From Leptospira ognonensis (GTDB lineage Bacteria; Spirochaetota; Leptospiria; Leptospirales; Leptospiraceae), in contig NZ_RQGD01000025.1 of the NCBI RefSeq assembly GCF_004770745.1, positions 62,001-126,000 on the forward strand: a stretch of DNA of 64,000 bases, written 5' to 3'. The first letter of the stretch is position 1, and each line of letters opens with the position of its first letter. Below are positions 43,800 to 52,489 of this stretch, piece after piece. Made by a program: the position numbers and the translations under genes. The notes beneath the pieces were generated by a model, which saw nothing but the letters and a program-made list of their open reading frames with translations, made no database searches and was not told the DNA's origin.

Positions 43800-46193
43800 T
43801 TACTCTTTTCCGATATTGGTGATTTCAAACTTCTGTAAAAACCTTTCTTGTTCTCTTGACTCGATTGCCCGTTCACTTCTAGATTTTCGAACCATTTGGA
43901 TGGCAGCATCCGCACTTATGTGATACTTCCAAATCATATAAGCCGCAGCGAGAGTTCCTGACCTTCCAAGCCCGCCCACGCAATGGATGAGGATTTTATT
44001 TGAAGTGTTCGATAGCGTTTCCTCCATCCATTGCAATGTGTTTAGAATTGCCTCTGTGGTAGGAACTCGCTGGTCAAAAATGGGAAGATAGTGCGTGCCA
44101 AAACCAGATTTTTTATATTCTTCCTTTAGGTTGGATACACCATATTGACCATATTCTTGTTCGGTTAGGAGAGAAATGATGTGTGTGATACCTTGCCTTT
44201 TTATTTCGATCAGATCTTCTGATAGGGATCGTCCTCGGTCTTTCCGACCAGGAAGGATGGTTAGCCCAATGCGCTTTCCATACAGATTTTCTTCTCCTGA
44301 ATCCATTTCTACAAAATCAATTCTTAGCGATTTTGTTTTTAATATGTAAGCCCTGACTTTATCAATGAGAATGCAACCCGTATGTAAGGCCCATTTTCTT
44401 TGGATTTCATTGCTTTCATCAAAAGAAAGAGTATGCATCGCATAACGAAGAAGACCTACATGCATTTGGTATGGATCTCTATCTAATTTGACAAGATCTG
44501 GAAAAAAGGATCTTAATTTCGCGATGACGCGGTAAGCCTTTTGTAATTTTTCGTTCTTTAGGAAAGAAGGGATAGCAAAAGAAAGAGGAATCCCCAAGTC
44601 TTCTTGGTTGAGCAATCGGTCTGTCAATGTGATCGCCTCCTTAAGTTCATCTTCCGTTTCAATTTTGGTAAAGATGTATAGGATATCATTTTCCAGCTTC
44701 AAAAGATCTCTTAAAATATGCCCTCTATGCGTATGAAAAAAATCAATGAGCCAGACATTGTCTTGCGCATCTAATATGATATTTGCACCATTTAAATCTC
44801 CATGAACATACGCTAGGTTATGATTCACTGCATTGTATTCTTTTAAGGTCAATAGATCAGATTCGTAAAAAATACAGGGGTTTGTTACGGTAATACCACT
44901 TGCAATTTCAATCTGATCGCCAGTAGCGGGTTTACCGATAAGAGCCTCAACTCTAGATCTTACTCCTTTACTGTATTTTGATTGAAAATCGTAATATTCT
45001 AAAAGATTTAATTTTTCAACACTACTTGCTTCGTAAAGCCTTCCTAATTGGTGTTTAAAAACGACTTCGATGACATTGTCTGCCATCGATGGATCAGCTA
45101 TGGTTCCAAACATTTTTTGAAAGGTTCGAACATTTCCATCCAGCATGGCCGCATAACGATATTTAATCGCTCCACGTTCTCCTAATTCACAGAAATCTAC
45201 TATGGAGGGAGCATTATTTCCGAGAACCTCTTGGATGCGTTCGAAGGAAGTACGTTCCTTGGCTATTAAATCCCGATTTCCGATTTTTACCACGCAAGGA
45301 ACTTGTGTGTGCCCGAATAAATCAATGGCCTTTGTTTTGATGACAACATTTCCCGAGAAACCGCCATCCAATGTTTTGAACTCGGCTTCCTTACAATCCC
45401 GGAATAGATAGAGAAGGATTTTTTTATCGGTATCGGAAATCGGATACTTTGGATCTAATTTCAAATGATCTGATGAAACTCGTGAATGCGTTGAAATTTT
45501 CTTTTCTAAATCTGGTTGAGATCCAGTTAAAAACTGAGTGAACGAGCCTATGGATGGATAGATCGTAACACCTAAGATTTGTTTTAGTTTGTCGAGAGCA
45601 ATGAAGTGCATAGAGAGAGAGGAACTCGCAGTAAGAGCCGAACAGACAGCAATTTCAAATTCCGGAAAGCGCGTCTTTAAGTCATAACATAAGAAAGTAA
45701 CCTTTGCTTCCGTCCAGACTCCTGTAATCCCTACTTTAATTTTCCTGCCCTTGTATGGTTGTAAAATTTCTTGTAAGTCGGTATTTACAAAATCATTCAA
45801 ACCCGATGCATTTACGATCTGATGGCGTGTAGGATCTTCGTTGATCCAGGATTGAAACACAAACTCTGCCCCTTTTGTATCTCGGATGCAGTGTGGACCA
45901 AATTGAAGCAAATGGTCCTTTTGTTCGATCGCATCGGCATCATGCCAATCACGAATGTGAATGATTTCTAAATTTTCTATTGGTGTCTGATACGCCCACT
46001 CAATCAGCGAGTAAACAGGACCATGCTCCGCCATTTCCCCGAGGAGTCGGTTCGATTCCGCATAACCGACATGAAGTGCATTTGGTAAGGGATCATATTT
46101 ATCCAGTAAGGATGTGAAATCATTTTGGAGGCATTGAGTGATTAAGATTGCAGAAGGTTTCGCCATGCAGAGAAATGTAGACGAGAAACTCAT
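43800..46193 (-). CDS. Three-domain fusion: isochorismatase-like, kinase-like phosphotransferase, dual-specificity phosphatase
   Basis: The 797-residue protein joins three domains. The first (about 13-225) has the isochorismatase-like hydrolase fold (LITQCLQNDF, IHIRDWHD, GITGVWTEAKVT); by eye the usual nucleophilic Cys is replaced by Lys164, and the first catalytic Asp is not in place, so it may be inactive. The second (about 275-610) resembles aminoglycoside or protein kinases: VVKIG with Lys303, HGDLNGANI at 464-472 and IDFF at 483-486. It resembles the TCAD9 kinase-like family. The third (about 640-790) is a complete dual-specificity phosphatase with HCVGGLGRSG (Cys738, Arg744) and Asp707. 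M10 (46166) is an alternative start. It stands alone; substrate and role are unknown. Confidence 0.85.
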   Translation of the reverse strand: MSFSSTFLCMAKPSAILITQCLQNDFTSLLDKYDPLPNALHVGYAESNRLLGEMAEHGPVYSLIEWAYQTPIENLEIIHIRDWHDADAIEQKDHLLQFGPHCIRDTKGAEFVFQSWINEDPTRHQIVNASGLNDFVNTDLQEILQPYKGRKIKVGITGVWTEAKVTFLCYDLKTRFPEFEIAVCSALTASSSLSMHFIALDKLKQILGVTIYPSIGSFTQFLTGSQPDLEKKISTHSRVSSDHLKLDPKYPISDTDKKILLYLFRDCKEAEFKTLDGGFSGNVVIKTKAIDLFGHTQVPCVVKIGNRDLIAKERTSFERIQEVLGNNAPSIVDFCELGERGAIKYRYAAMLDGNVRTFQKMFGTIADPSMADNVIEVVFKHQLGRLYEASSVEKLNLLEYYDFQSKYSKGVRSRVEALIGKPATGDQIEIASGITVTNPCIFYESDLLTLKEYNAVNHNLAYVHGDLNGANIILDAQDNVWLIDFFHTHRGHILRDLLKLENDILYIFTKIETEDELKEAITLTDRLLNQEDLGIPLSFAIPSFLKNEKLQKAYRVIAKLRSFFPDLVKLDRDPYQMHVGLLRYAMHTLSFDESNEIQRKWALHTGCILIDKVRAYILKTKSLRIDFVEMDSGEENLYGKRIGLTILPGRKDRGRSLSEDLIEIKRQGITHIISLLTEQEYGQYGVSNLKEEYKKSGFGTHYLPIFDQRVPTTEAILNTLQWMEETLSNTSNKILIHCVGGLGRSGTLAAAYMIWKYHISADAAIQMVRKSRSERAIESREQERFLQKFEITNIGKE

Positions 46194-46272
46194 AAAAATC
46201 TAGTTTAAATTTTGATTTTGGTTGCAAAATTAAATGGGAAGAAAGAATCAGAGACCGTCCTTGGGAGGGAAA

Positions 46273-46584
46273 ATGAAAGTCATTCTTTTTCTAATGATTT
46301 CTGTGATGATGTCACCGCTTCATGCGGGGAGTGTAGGTTCCGATTGTAAAATAAAGGGAAAAAAAATGTCCGGAAAGGTCCAAATCGTGAGTTCCTTTGC
46401 TGACTTTAAAGTGCAAATCGTAAACTCATTTCCAGATTTAAAAGTGCAGCAGGTAACATCTTTTCCGAATGATTGCGGGAAATGGCAATTTGTGGAATCG
46501 TTCCCAGACTTTAAAATCCAAATTGTAAATTCGTTCCCCGATTTTAAAATCCAGTATGTAAATAGTTTTCCAGGTGTTCCCTAG
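46273..46584 (+). CDS. Small secreted 11-residue-repeat protein
   Basis: A 103-residue protein with a signal peptide (MKVILFLMISVMMSPLHAG). It then has a short basic segment and six near-identical repeats of 11 residues with the pattern hQhV-S/N-SFPDFK (VQIVNSFPDLK, WQFVESFPDFK, IQIVNSFPDFK). Alternating hydrophobic and polar positions suggest a small beta-solenoid or stacked-strand structure. ATG 46273 follows a GGGAGG site; the frame opens 13 codons earlier without signal features. Two cysteines (near residues 25 and 68) may form a disulphide. Function is unknown. Confidence 0.82.
   Translation: MKVILFLMISVMMSPLHAGSVGSDCKIKGKKMSGKVQIVSSFADFKVQIVNSFPDLKVQQVTSFPNDCGKWQFVESFPDFKIQIVNSFPDFKIQYVNSFPGVP
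46378..46572 (+). repeat. Tandem 33-base coding repeats
   Basis: Six in-frame copies of about 33 bases encode the 11-residue repeat of the secreted protein; the copy containing NDCGK is longer by two codons. The units differ at many third positions, so the repeat is kept by selection on the protein and is not a recent DNA duplication (inference). Confidence 0.8.
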
Positions 46585-46596
46585 CTTCGGACCAAC

Positions 46597-47643
46597 TTAC
46601 TTTTTTGGATTGATCCTTGTATGTAAGGCTTCCTCATCGATCCCTTGGATTGAGATATCAACAGCGATACTCTGTTTCTCTTTAGAAATTTCAATCCAAC
46701 CAAAATTTTCTTTTGCATAGACGCTGCTTATCCTTCTCGGATCTGTATCATCTTGCACGCGATTTGGTATCGGTTTATTTAAGGAACTGGAGGTAATGTC
46801 CAAAATGGTATTACCCGATTTTAACTTTTCTTGAAAGATTTCAGCGATATGTCTATCCCCAGATAGAAACATCGCATTTCCGGAAGTATACCTGTCTATC
46901 ATAGCAAGTAACTTTTCTCTTTCTAATGGAAAATTTCCCCACTTCTCAAATCGATGAGAATCGTTTAATACCTGTATGCTGGAAACGATGATGATTACGT
47001 CGCTTTTTTCATTGAGTTGTTTCTCAAGCCAATTCCATTGTCCTTCACCGAGAATCGTTGCTGTTTTTTCATAATTGGCAACATACTCTTTAATCCCAAG
47101 CTCATTTATTTTTGAAACAAGGGGAGATCGAAAACTCCGTGTATCGAGAAGAATCAGTTTTATCTTTATGCCCTCGTGAATGATATTCTCGACAGAATAT
47201 GTTCCTTCATGCTTTCTTATCTCTGCATTTTGTGGAACATCCAGAAATTTCAAAAAGAGATCCTTGCTCTCTTTTTTCATTGGATATTCTTCGCCTACAT
47301 CATTGTAACCAAAATCATGATCGTCCCAGATTCCTAAGACCTTCGTCTTTTTTCTCAGTATTTGATACTCTGGATTTGCTTTTTGGATCTCATAGGCAGA
47401 TTGTTTTTCATTCATGTCCACGGTATCTTTATAGATATTGTCACCTAACCATAACCATATGTTTGGATTTTTGGTTAAAACCGAATTCCAGATTTTTATT
47501 TCCAGATTTTGATCCAGGCAGGAACCAAACGCAATTTTAAAAACAGGACGTGGTTGCTTCTTTTTCCCATTAACGGGCGTCAGGCTAAATAAAAAAAAGA
47601 ACACAAGGAAGAAGATTCTAAATTGAGACGTGAAAAATTTCAT
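46597..47643 (-). CDS. PhoD-like metallophosphatase, exported
   Basis: A 348-residue exported protein (signal at about 7-27) of the PhoD/alkaline phosphatase D type. It has AFGSCLDQN, the metal motif LWLGDNIYKD, GIWDDHDFGYND, LLDTRSFRSP and FLSGDRHIAEI, all in family order. These bind the metal pair of a phosphoesterase acting in the periplasm or outside. Compared with Bacillus PhoD it is shorter and lacks the N-terminal extra domain. The neighbour 13 bases away is convergent. Confidence 0.93.
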   Translation of the reverse strand: MKFFTSQFRIFFLVFFFLFSLTPVNGKKKQPRPVFKIAFGSCLDQNLEIKIWNSVLTKNPNIWLWLGDNIYKDTVDMNEKQSAYEIQKANPEYQILRKKTKVLGIWDDHDFGYNDVGEEYPMKKESKDLFLKFLDVPQNAEIRKHEGTYSVENIIHEGIKIKLILLDTRSFRSPLVSKINELGIKEYVANYEKTATILGEGQWNWLEKQLNEKSDVIIIVSSIQVLNDSHRFEKWGNFPLEREKLLAMIDRYTSGNAMFLSGDRHIAEIFQEKLKSGNTILDITSSSLNKPIPNRVQDDTDPRRISSVYAKENFGWIEISKEKQSIAVDISIQGIDEEALHTRINPKK

Positions 47644-47772
47644 TTGGTTAAAAAAGTGAACGTAAGTAGGCTATCGATAACTACATTTTTATAGGAACAC
47701 TCTCAAAATGCAACGAAAGTCCGAAAAAAAGAAATTCATTTTTCTTCAAGTCGGTAAGATTACTAGATTGAA

Positions 47773-48393
47773 TTATTTCCCTTTTCGAAGTCCCAATAGC
47801 AATGGTGTGATGCTAAGTGAAGTGTTCAGCTTCTCTCTTGCCTCTAAATTTTCAAAATCTGCACTCATCGTAAAACAACTATTTTTCATGACTCGGTCTT
47901 TAATCCACCATTGGTGAACAGCAGCACTTCGTTCAGCAAAAGGTTTTGATTCTTGGCTATGATATTCTTCATTCCATTCTTTGGGGAGTTGTCTGCTTTT
48001 AAGTTCGTAGCCTAATGCCGAAATAAAGTTATCTACCGCATAGAATAAAAGTTGATCAATACGAATGCATCCGTTTTTGGAGAGGGGGATGTGCTCTCTT
48101 AACATGATTTCTAAAGCAGGCCGATTGAATTTTTTTCCATTCAAAAAATCATAATTGGTGATGGCTCCAGGACATGAAGAGAAAGGAGTTCTTCTTTCCT
48201 CTATCTCAGACTCGATAATGGTTTGTTTTGATAAATCGATCTCAAGTAGCAAACTGATGTCATGGTATCTATCATAAATCTTTGATTCGACGACTGCCTT
48301 CTGTGGTAAGCTATCAAAAAACCACCAAAACGAGACACTCATATTTCGCTCTAGGCATACGGGTACATTCTGTATTTTATTTCGAATCGGCAT
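47773..48393 (-). CDS. DUF2889-like protein
   Basis: A 206-residue protein. The pattern SSCPGAITNYDFLNGKKF and KNGCIRIDQLLFYAVDNF matches the arrangement of DUF2889 proteins (CPG, an L-x-G and a late GC-hydrophobic segment), so the family is likely though not certain. No signal peptide or membrane segment is present. It overlaps the end of the LTA-synthase-like gene by 17 bases if M1 is used; M18 (48342) would remove the overlap. The operon link suggests cooperation with the membrane phosphotransferase. No reaction is known. Confidence 0.7.
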   Translation of the reverse strand: MPIRNKIQNVPVCLERNMSVSFWWFFDSLPQKAVVESKIYDRYHDISLLLEIDLSKQTIIESEIEERRTPFSSCPGAITNYDFLNGKKFNRPALEIMLREHIPLSKNGCIRIDQLLFYAVDNFISALGYELKSRQLPKEWNEEYHSQESKPFAERSAAVHQWWIKDRVMKNSCFTMSADFENLEAREKLNTSLSITPLLLGLRKGK

Positions 48394-50371
48394 CCGATGT
48401 TTCTCCTGGAAAAATTTTGTTTTGATTCATCAAATCGATGGAAAGATTAAAGAAGGATTTTGCTTTCAAAAGCGATGAGGCGCAAACTTCTTTAGAGAGA
48501 TTGCATTCTTTATGTTCTGTATATGGAGGATTTGCCGTAAAGTGTAAACTTTTTTCTCCATCTACCCACTGATATACGAACTGATTTCCTTCAATCCATC
48601 CGTAAGCTGCGCCATATGCAAAATAAGCCTTTCCCGGCCCCAAGTTTTTAGCAAGAAGATTCCTGCCCATGGCCGAGAAAGTAGTCTCTTTGCCAACTAA
48701 CCCAAGTATCGTTGGAAAAACATCCAATTGGGAGGAAATGGTATCATCTAATTTTGCCTTTATCTTTGAGGGGGAATAAATTAAAAAAGGTACATTTCGA
48801 TCTTCATAATAAGATAGGTAGCGATGGTGAGTATGGTCTGCCACGAAAACAAAAATCGTATCTTTAAAATAGGGTTCAGTCTCTATCTTAGTGATGAAAT
48901 CTTTCAAAGCTGCATCTGAATAATGGTAGGTATTTAAATAATCATAATCTTGGATCGATGGATCAAAGATTTCATATTTTTTATCCGGCACCTTATACGG
49001 ATAATGTGTAGTCATAGTTAATGCTGTTCCCAGGAATGGTTTACCTTTTAAATAGGAATCATTCATCTGTTCGTGTAAAATGGAAAAAATATCCTCATCA
49101 TCATAGCCCCAGGCCCCAATCTTATATTTTCCGGAGTTTGCGATTTCTTTTTTCCCAATTAAATTCTTGAACCCCCAATGAGGGATGATTTTTCCAAGAT
49201 TATCAAATTGTAAGTCATCGCCAGTAATGAATATAGTGTCGTAACCCCATTTTTGAAATACGGTTCCTAGGCCAGAAAAATTCCCCAATATTTGGTGAGA
49301 ACGAACAGCTGTTAATCCGGGTCGGTCGGGAATTCCGGTGAGAACTGACATGAGTCCATTAGAGGTTCGACCTCCGTTTGCATAAAAATTTTTGAAAGAG
49401 TGACCTCGACGTGCAAGCTGATTGTAGTAAGGTGTTAATTCTTTGCCATGAATGATGCCATTGCTGATAGGCCAGACAAATTTTCCTGTCCAAGATTCCT
49501 GAAAAATAAGAACAATATTTGGAAATTTACCATCATTTGTTTCCATTTGTCGGCGGAGCAAAGGAAACTCTTCTCCGCCAATAAATTCAGCTCCTTCATA
49601 GCCAGTTTCCTTTTGAAATATCTGGGTTGCTTCATAGGTTCCCATTTTATGAATTTGAGGAATCGATTGACTCTTTAAATCCATAACAGTCGTATAGATA
49701 CCGTTAAGTGCAATGTTATTGGTGAATGTATCTTCGCCGACAATGGCATTACTTGCTCTTAGAGGTGTTTGTTGGACTCCGCCTCGGATAGCGAGTATGA
49801 TGAGAATAGAACCAACCAAACCTTTTGCAATATTTCTTAATAGAGATGTATTATCCGTTCGATTCAGAATTTTATATTTAAAGTAAAGTGTAAATAAGAC
49901 AATCATCAGGCAGGCAAATCCCAAAAGGATGGCACTCATCGAGTAAGGACTTTCCATAAGCGCGGATTTGATTAATAACGGTAGGTCCGCAAAAAAAATA
50001 ATAGCCTCGTATCCTATGTGTTTGTTGGCATTTTCGTAATAGAGTAAGTCACTTGTCAAATGTCCGAAACTCCAAATAAAGAGGAGTATCGGAAGAAAAG
50101 ACCAAACTAATCGAAAGGCATAGTATCGATTTAAAAAACTCATTTTAGATAAAACATAAGGTAACCCGAGAATCATGGCTGAGGTTGCTAAATCATACCT
50201 AATACCGATTGCGAATGTGAAACAGATCGTAAGCCAATCAAACTGGACGATACGATAAGAGTAGAGTAGGAAAAATAAAACACGGAAAACAGAGAATAAA
50301 GTTAAAAAGGAGGCTAAGTAAGTAAGGAACAGTCTATCAAATTCGGAGAGTCGATGCCAGAAACGTTTCAT
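48377..50371 (-). CDS. LTA-synthase/OpgB-type membrane phosphotransferase
   Basis: A 664-residue protein with about five N-terminal membrane helices (18-210) and a large extracytoplasmic alkaline-phosphatase-superfamily domain. The nucleophile is expected to be the Thr of NGGRTSNGLMSVLTG, and metal ligands include the E of FQESWTG, TGDDLQFD and VADHTHH. In Gram-positive bacteria such enzymes polymerise glycerol phosphate; in double-membrane bacteria relatives transfer phosphoglycerol or phosphoethanolamine to glycans. The latter is inferred here. It is the first gene of a pair with the DUF2889-like protein. Confidence 0.9.
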   Translation of the reverse strand: MKRFWHRLSEFDRLFLTYLASFLTLFSVFRVLFFLLYSYRIVQFDWLTICFTFAIGIRYDLATSAMILGLPYVLSKMSFLNRYYAFRLVWSFLPILLFIWSFGHLTSDLLYYENANKHIGYEAIIFFADLPLLIKSALMESPYSMSAILLGFACLMIVLFTLYFKYKILNRTDNTSLLRNIAKGLVGSILIILAIRGGVQQTPLRASNAIVGEDTFTNNIALNGIYTTVMDLKSQSIPQIHKMGTYEATQIFQKETGYEGAEFIGGEEFPLLRRQMETNDGKFPNIVLIFQESWTGKFVWPISNGIIHGKELTPYYNQLARRGHSFKNFYANGGRTSNGLMSVLTGIPDRPGLTAVRSHQILGNFSGLGTVFQKWGYDTIFITGDDLQFDNLGKIIPHWGFKNLIGKKEIANSGKYKIGAWGYDDEDIFSILHEQMNDSYLKGKPFLGTALTMTTHYPYKVPDKKYEIFDPSIQDYDYLNTYHYSDAALKDFITKIETEPYFKDTIFVFVADHTHHRYLSYYEDRNVPFLIYSPSKIKAKLDDTISSQLDVFPTILGLVGKETTFSAMGRNLLAKNLGPGKAYFAYGAAYGWIEGNQFVYQWVDGEKSLHFTANPPYTEHKECNLSKEVCASSLLKAKSFFNLSIDLMNQNKIFPGETSDADSK

Positions 50372-50463
50372 TCTATTCCATCAAAGCCTTTTTTTAGTTC
50401 TGGTCAACTCCCTTCCAATCGTAGTTGATTTATTTAAAGTCATCATGGAGAGTGAAACTATCC

Positions 50464-51912
50464 ATGATGAACATACAAAAAATTCTAATTGCGAATCGCG
50501 GTGAGATTGCGGTTCGGGTCATCCGTACTGCGAAACGATTAGGAATCAAAACAGTAGCGGTCTATTCCGAAGCAGACAAGGACAGTATGTATGTTCGTCT
50601 TGCGGATGAGGCCATTTTCATTGGACCTTCGGAACCTAGGCAGTCTTACTTAAACCAGGATGTCATTCTTTCTGCGATACTCGAGACAGGCGCCGATGCA
50701 GTGCATCCTGGCTATGGTTTCCTTTCCGAAAATGCTGAATTTGCTGAGAAATTAAACCAACATAAAATTAAGTTTTTGGGACCAAAGCCTGATTCGATAC
50801 GAGCCATGGGTGATAAAATAGGTTCACGCTTGTTAGTGGCTAAGTATGATGTTCCCGTGGTACCCGGTTATGAAGGCGAGGACCAAACCATGGAGCGCTT
50901 CCGTAAGGAAGCACAGATCATCGGATTTCCTATCATGGCAAAGGCGAGCGCTGGTGGAGGAGGAAAGGGAATGCGTCGAGTCGACTCCATGGATGAACTT
51001 GAACCACTCATCTTATCTGCAAAAAGAGAAGCCTTGTCTTCGTTTGGTGATGATCGAATCCTTCTTGAGAAATATATTTTGAATCCTCGTCATGTGGAAT
51101 TTCAAATATTTGGTGATACTCATGGGAATGTAATCCATCTTCATGAACGTGATTGTTCCTTACAAAGACGACATCAAAAGGTTGTAGAAGAAAGCCCCGC
51201 TCCTAATTTTCCCTCTGCGTTGAAACAAAAAATGGCGGAAGCCGCCGTACAAGCCGCGAAAGCAGTAGCCTATGAAGGCGCAGGAACCGTTGAATTCATC
51301 TTAGGTGAAGGGGGAGAGTTTTACTTTTTAGAAATGAACACCAGATTACAGGTAGAGCATCCAGTAACCGAACTAACGACGGGCCTCGATTTAGTAGAAT
51401 TACAAATTCGCGTTGCCGAAGGTGGGAGGTTACCAGAAACTCCAAAGCAGTCGGGACATGCCATAGAAGTTAGGCTCTATGCCGAAGATCCTTCCAACCA
51501 ATTTTTGCCTTCGATCGGTAAAATCCACGCTCTTTCTTTTCCCGAAAGTGAGGGGATACGCATTGATTCGGGAGTGGAGTCTGGTTCAGAGATATCTATT
51601 TTTTATGATCCCATGATTGCCAAAGTCATCGTTTGGGCTGAAGATAGAGCTCTGGCCATTGATAAAATGGTTTCTGTGTTAGATGAAACTATAGTCTTCG
51701 GTCCAGTTACAAATGTTAGCTTTTTGAAATCTCTAATTTCGATGGATGAGTTTCGAAGCGGAAAGGTATCTACTCATTTTATTGCGAGTAAGGAGGAGGA
51801 CCTGAAGCAGCGTAAGGTTAGCCTTTTGGATCGACTTGCACTTGCCGGAATTGCCAGCTCCGTTACTCGAGACTCGGATCCCTGGCTCTTTGTTGAGGAG
51901 CAAAACCGATGA
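50464..51912 (+). CDS. Biotin carboxylase subunit of an acyl-CoA carboxylase
   Basis: A 482-residue ATP-grasp biotin carboxylase that charges biotin with bicarbonate and ATP. It has IQKILIANRGEIAVRVIRTAK, HPGYGFLSENAEFAEKL, the glycine-rich loop KASAGGGGKGMR, HLHERDCSLQRRHQK and the catalytic segment EMNTRLQVEHPVTE. The start is ATG 50464 or 50467; the frame remains open upstream but has no family similarity. A GGAG site lies 13 bases before 50464. It overlaps the biotin-carrier gene by four bases. Sequence resembles the N-terminal half of methylcrotonyl- and propionyl-CoA carboxylase alpha subunits more than AccC. Confidence 0.93.
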   Translation: MMNIQKILIANRGEIAVRVIRTAKRLGIKTVAVYSEADKDSMYVRLADEAIFIGPSEPRQSYLNQDVILSAILETGADAVHPGYGFLSENAEFAEKLNQHKIKFLGPKPDSIRAMGDKIGSRLLVAKYDVPVVPGYEGEDQTMERFRKEAQIIGFPIMAKASAGGGGKGMRRVDSMDELEPLILSAKREALSSFGDDRILLEKYILNPRHVEFQIFGDTHGNVIHLHERDCSLQRRHQKVVEESPAPNFPSALKQKMAEAAVQAAKAVAYEGAGTVEFILGEGGEFYFLEMNTRLQVEHPVTELTTGLDLVELQIRVAEGGRLPETPKQSGHAIEVRLYAEDPSNQFLPSIGKIHALSFPESEGIRIDSGVESGSEISIFYDPMIAKVIVWAEDRALAIDKMVSVLDETIVFGPVTNVSFLKSLISMDEFRSGKVSTHFIASKEEDLKQRKVSLLDRLALAGIASSVTRDSDPWLFVEEQNR

Positions 51913-52406
51913 ACCACCGATTTGAGACCGCCAGCGGCGATTTTTCCGTCCTAGTGTCAGAAAATTTTCTAAAAATAAACGATGGTCGCGAGGTTCATAA
52001 ATGGAAAGTAGCCCCAGTGGAGGCCGTTCTCGACAGAGAACCATTTGGCGGGGAAATCCTATTTGAAGATGGCCATCGCCTGACCTATCTACAGGTAAAA
52101 TCGGAACTTTTTTTACATTTCCAAGGGGAAACCTGGTCGTTTCGGAGGAAAGAGCGGGAAGTCGCGTTCACTCACTCGACCTCGCCAGAAATCAAAAGCC
52201 CCATGCCAGGAAAGATCATCCAGCTCTTCGCTGAAATTGGCAAAACATTTGCCCAAGGAGAAACGATCCTCATTCTAGAGGCAATGAAAATGGAAAATGC
52301 GATCAAGGCACCCTTTGCTTGTTCTGTGAAAGAAATTTTACATCGTGTTGGGGAAATCGTGCAACAAGATGAGTCAATTGTCATACTAGACAAGATTAAA
52401 ACGTAA
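51909..52406 (+). CDS. Biotin carboxyl carrier protein with linker domain
   Basis: A 165-residue protein with the biotinyl domain at about 95-163. Lys127 in ILEAMKMENAI is the biotin attachment site, with the preceding KSPMPGKIIQLF matching the family. The N-terminal 90 residues are beta-rich and could be the reduced BT-type linker that joins alpha and beta subunits in acyl-CoA carboxylases. It overlaps the carboxylase gene by four bases. Together they make a split alpha subunit, instead of the single chain of about 650 residues usual in MccA and PccA. Substrate is inferred from the beta subunit at 11.5 kb. Confidence 0.92.
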   Translation: MNHRFETASGDFSVLVSENFLKINDGREVHKWKVAPVEAVLDREPFGGEILFEDGHRLTYLQVKSELFLHFQGETWSFRRKEREVAFTHSTSPEIKSPMPGKIIQLFAEIGKTFAQGETILILEAMKMENAIKAPFACSVKEILHRVGEIVQQDESIVILDKIKT

Positions 52407-52429
52407 AAAACATAAATATCCGAATTTAT

Positions 52430-52458
52430 TTGACATTTTTAATTCCATTCAGAACCAT
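52430..52458 (+). promoter_or_regulatory. Possible promoter for the Omp85-type gene
   Basis: A perfect TTGACA lies at 52430-52435, 60 bases before the barrel gene. The expected -10 position (about 52453) has no good match, so this is only a candidate. Confidence 0.28.
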
Positions 52459-52489
52459 TACCAAGCCTGTTTAGGCAAATAGGTGGATA

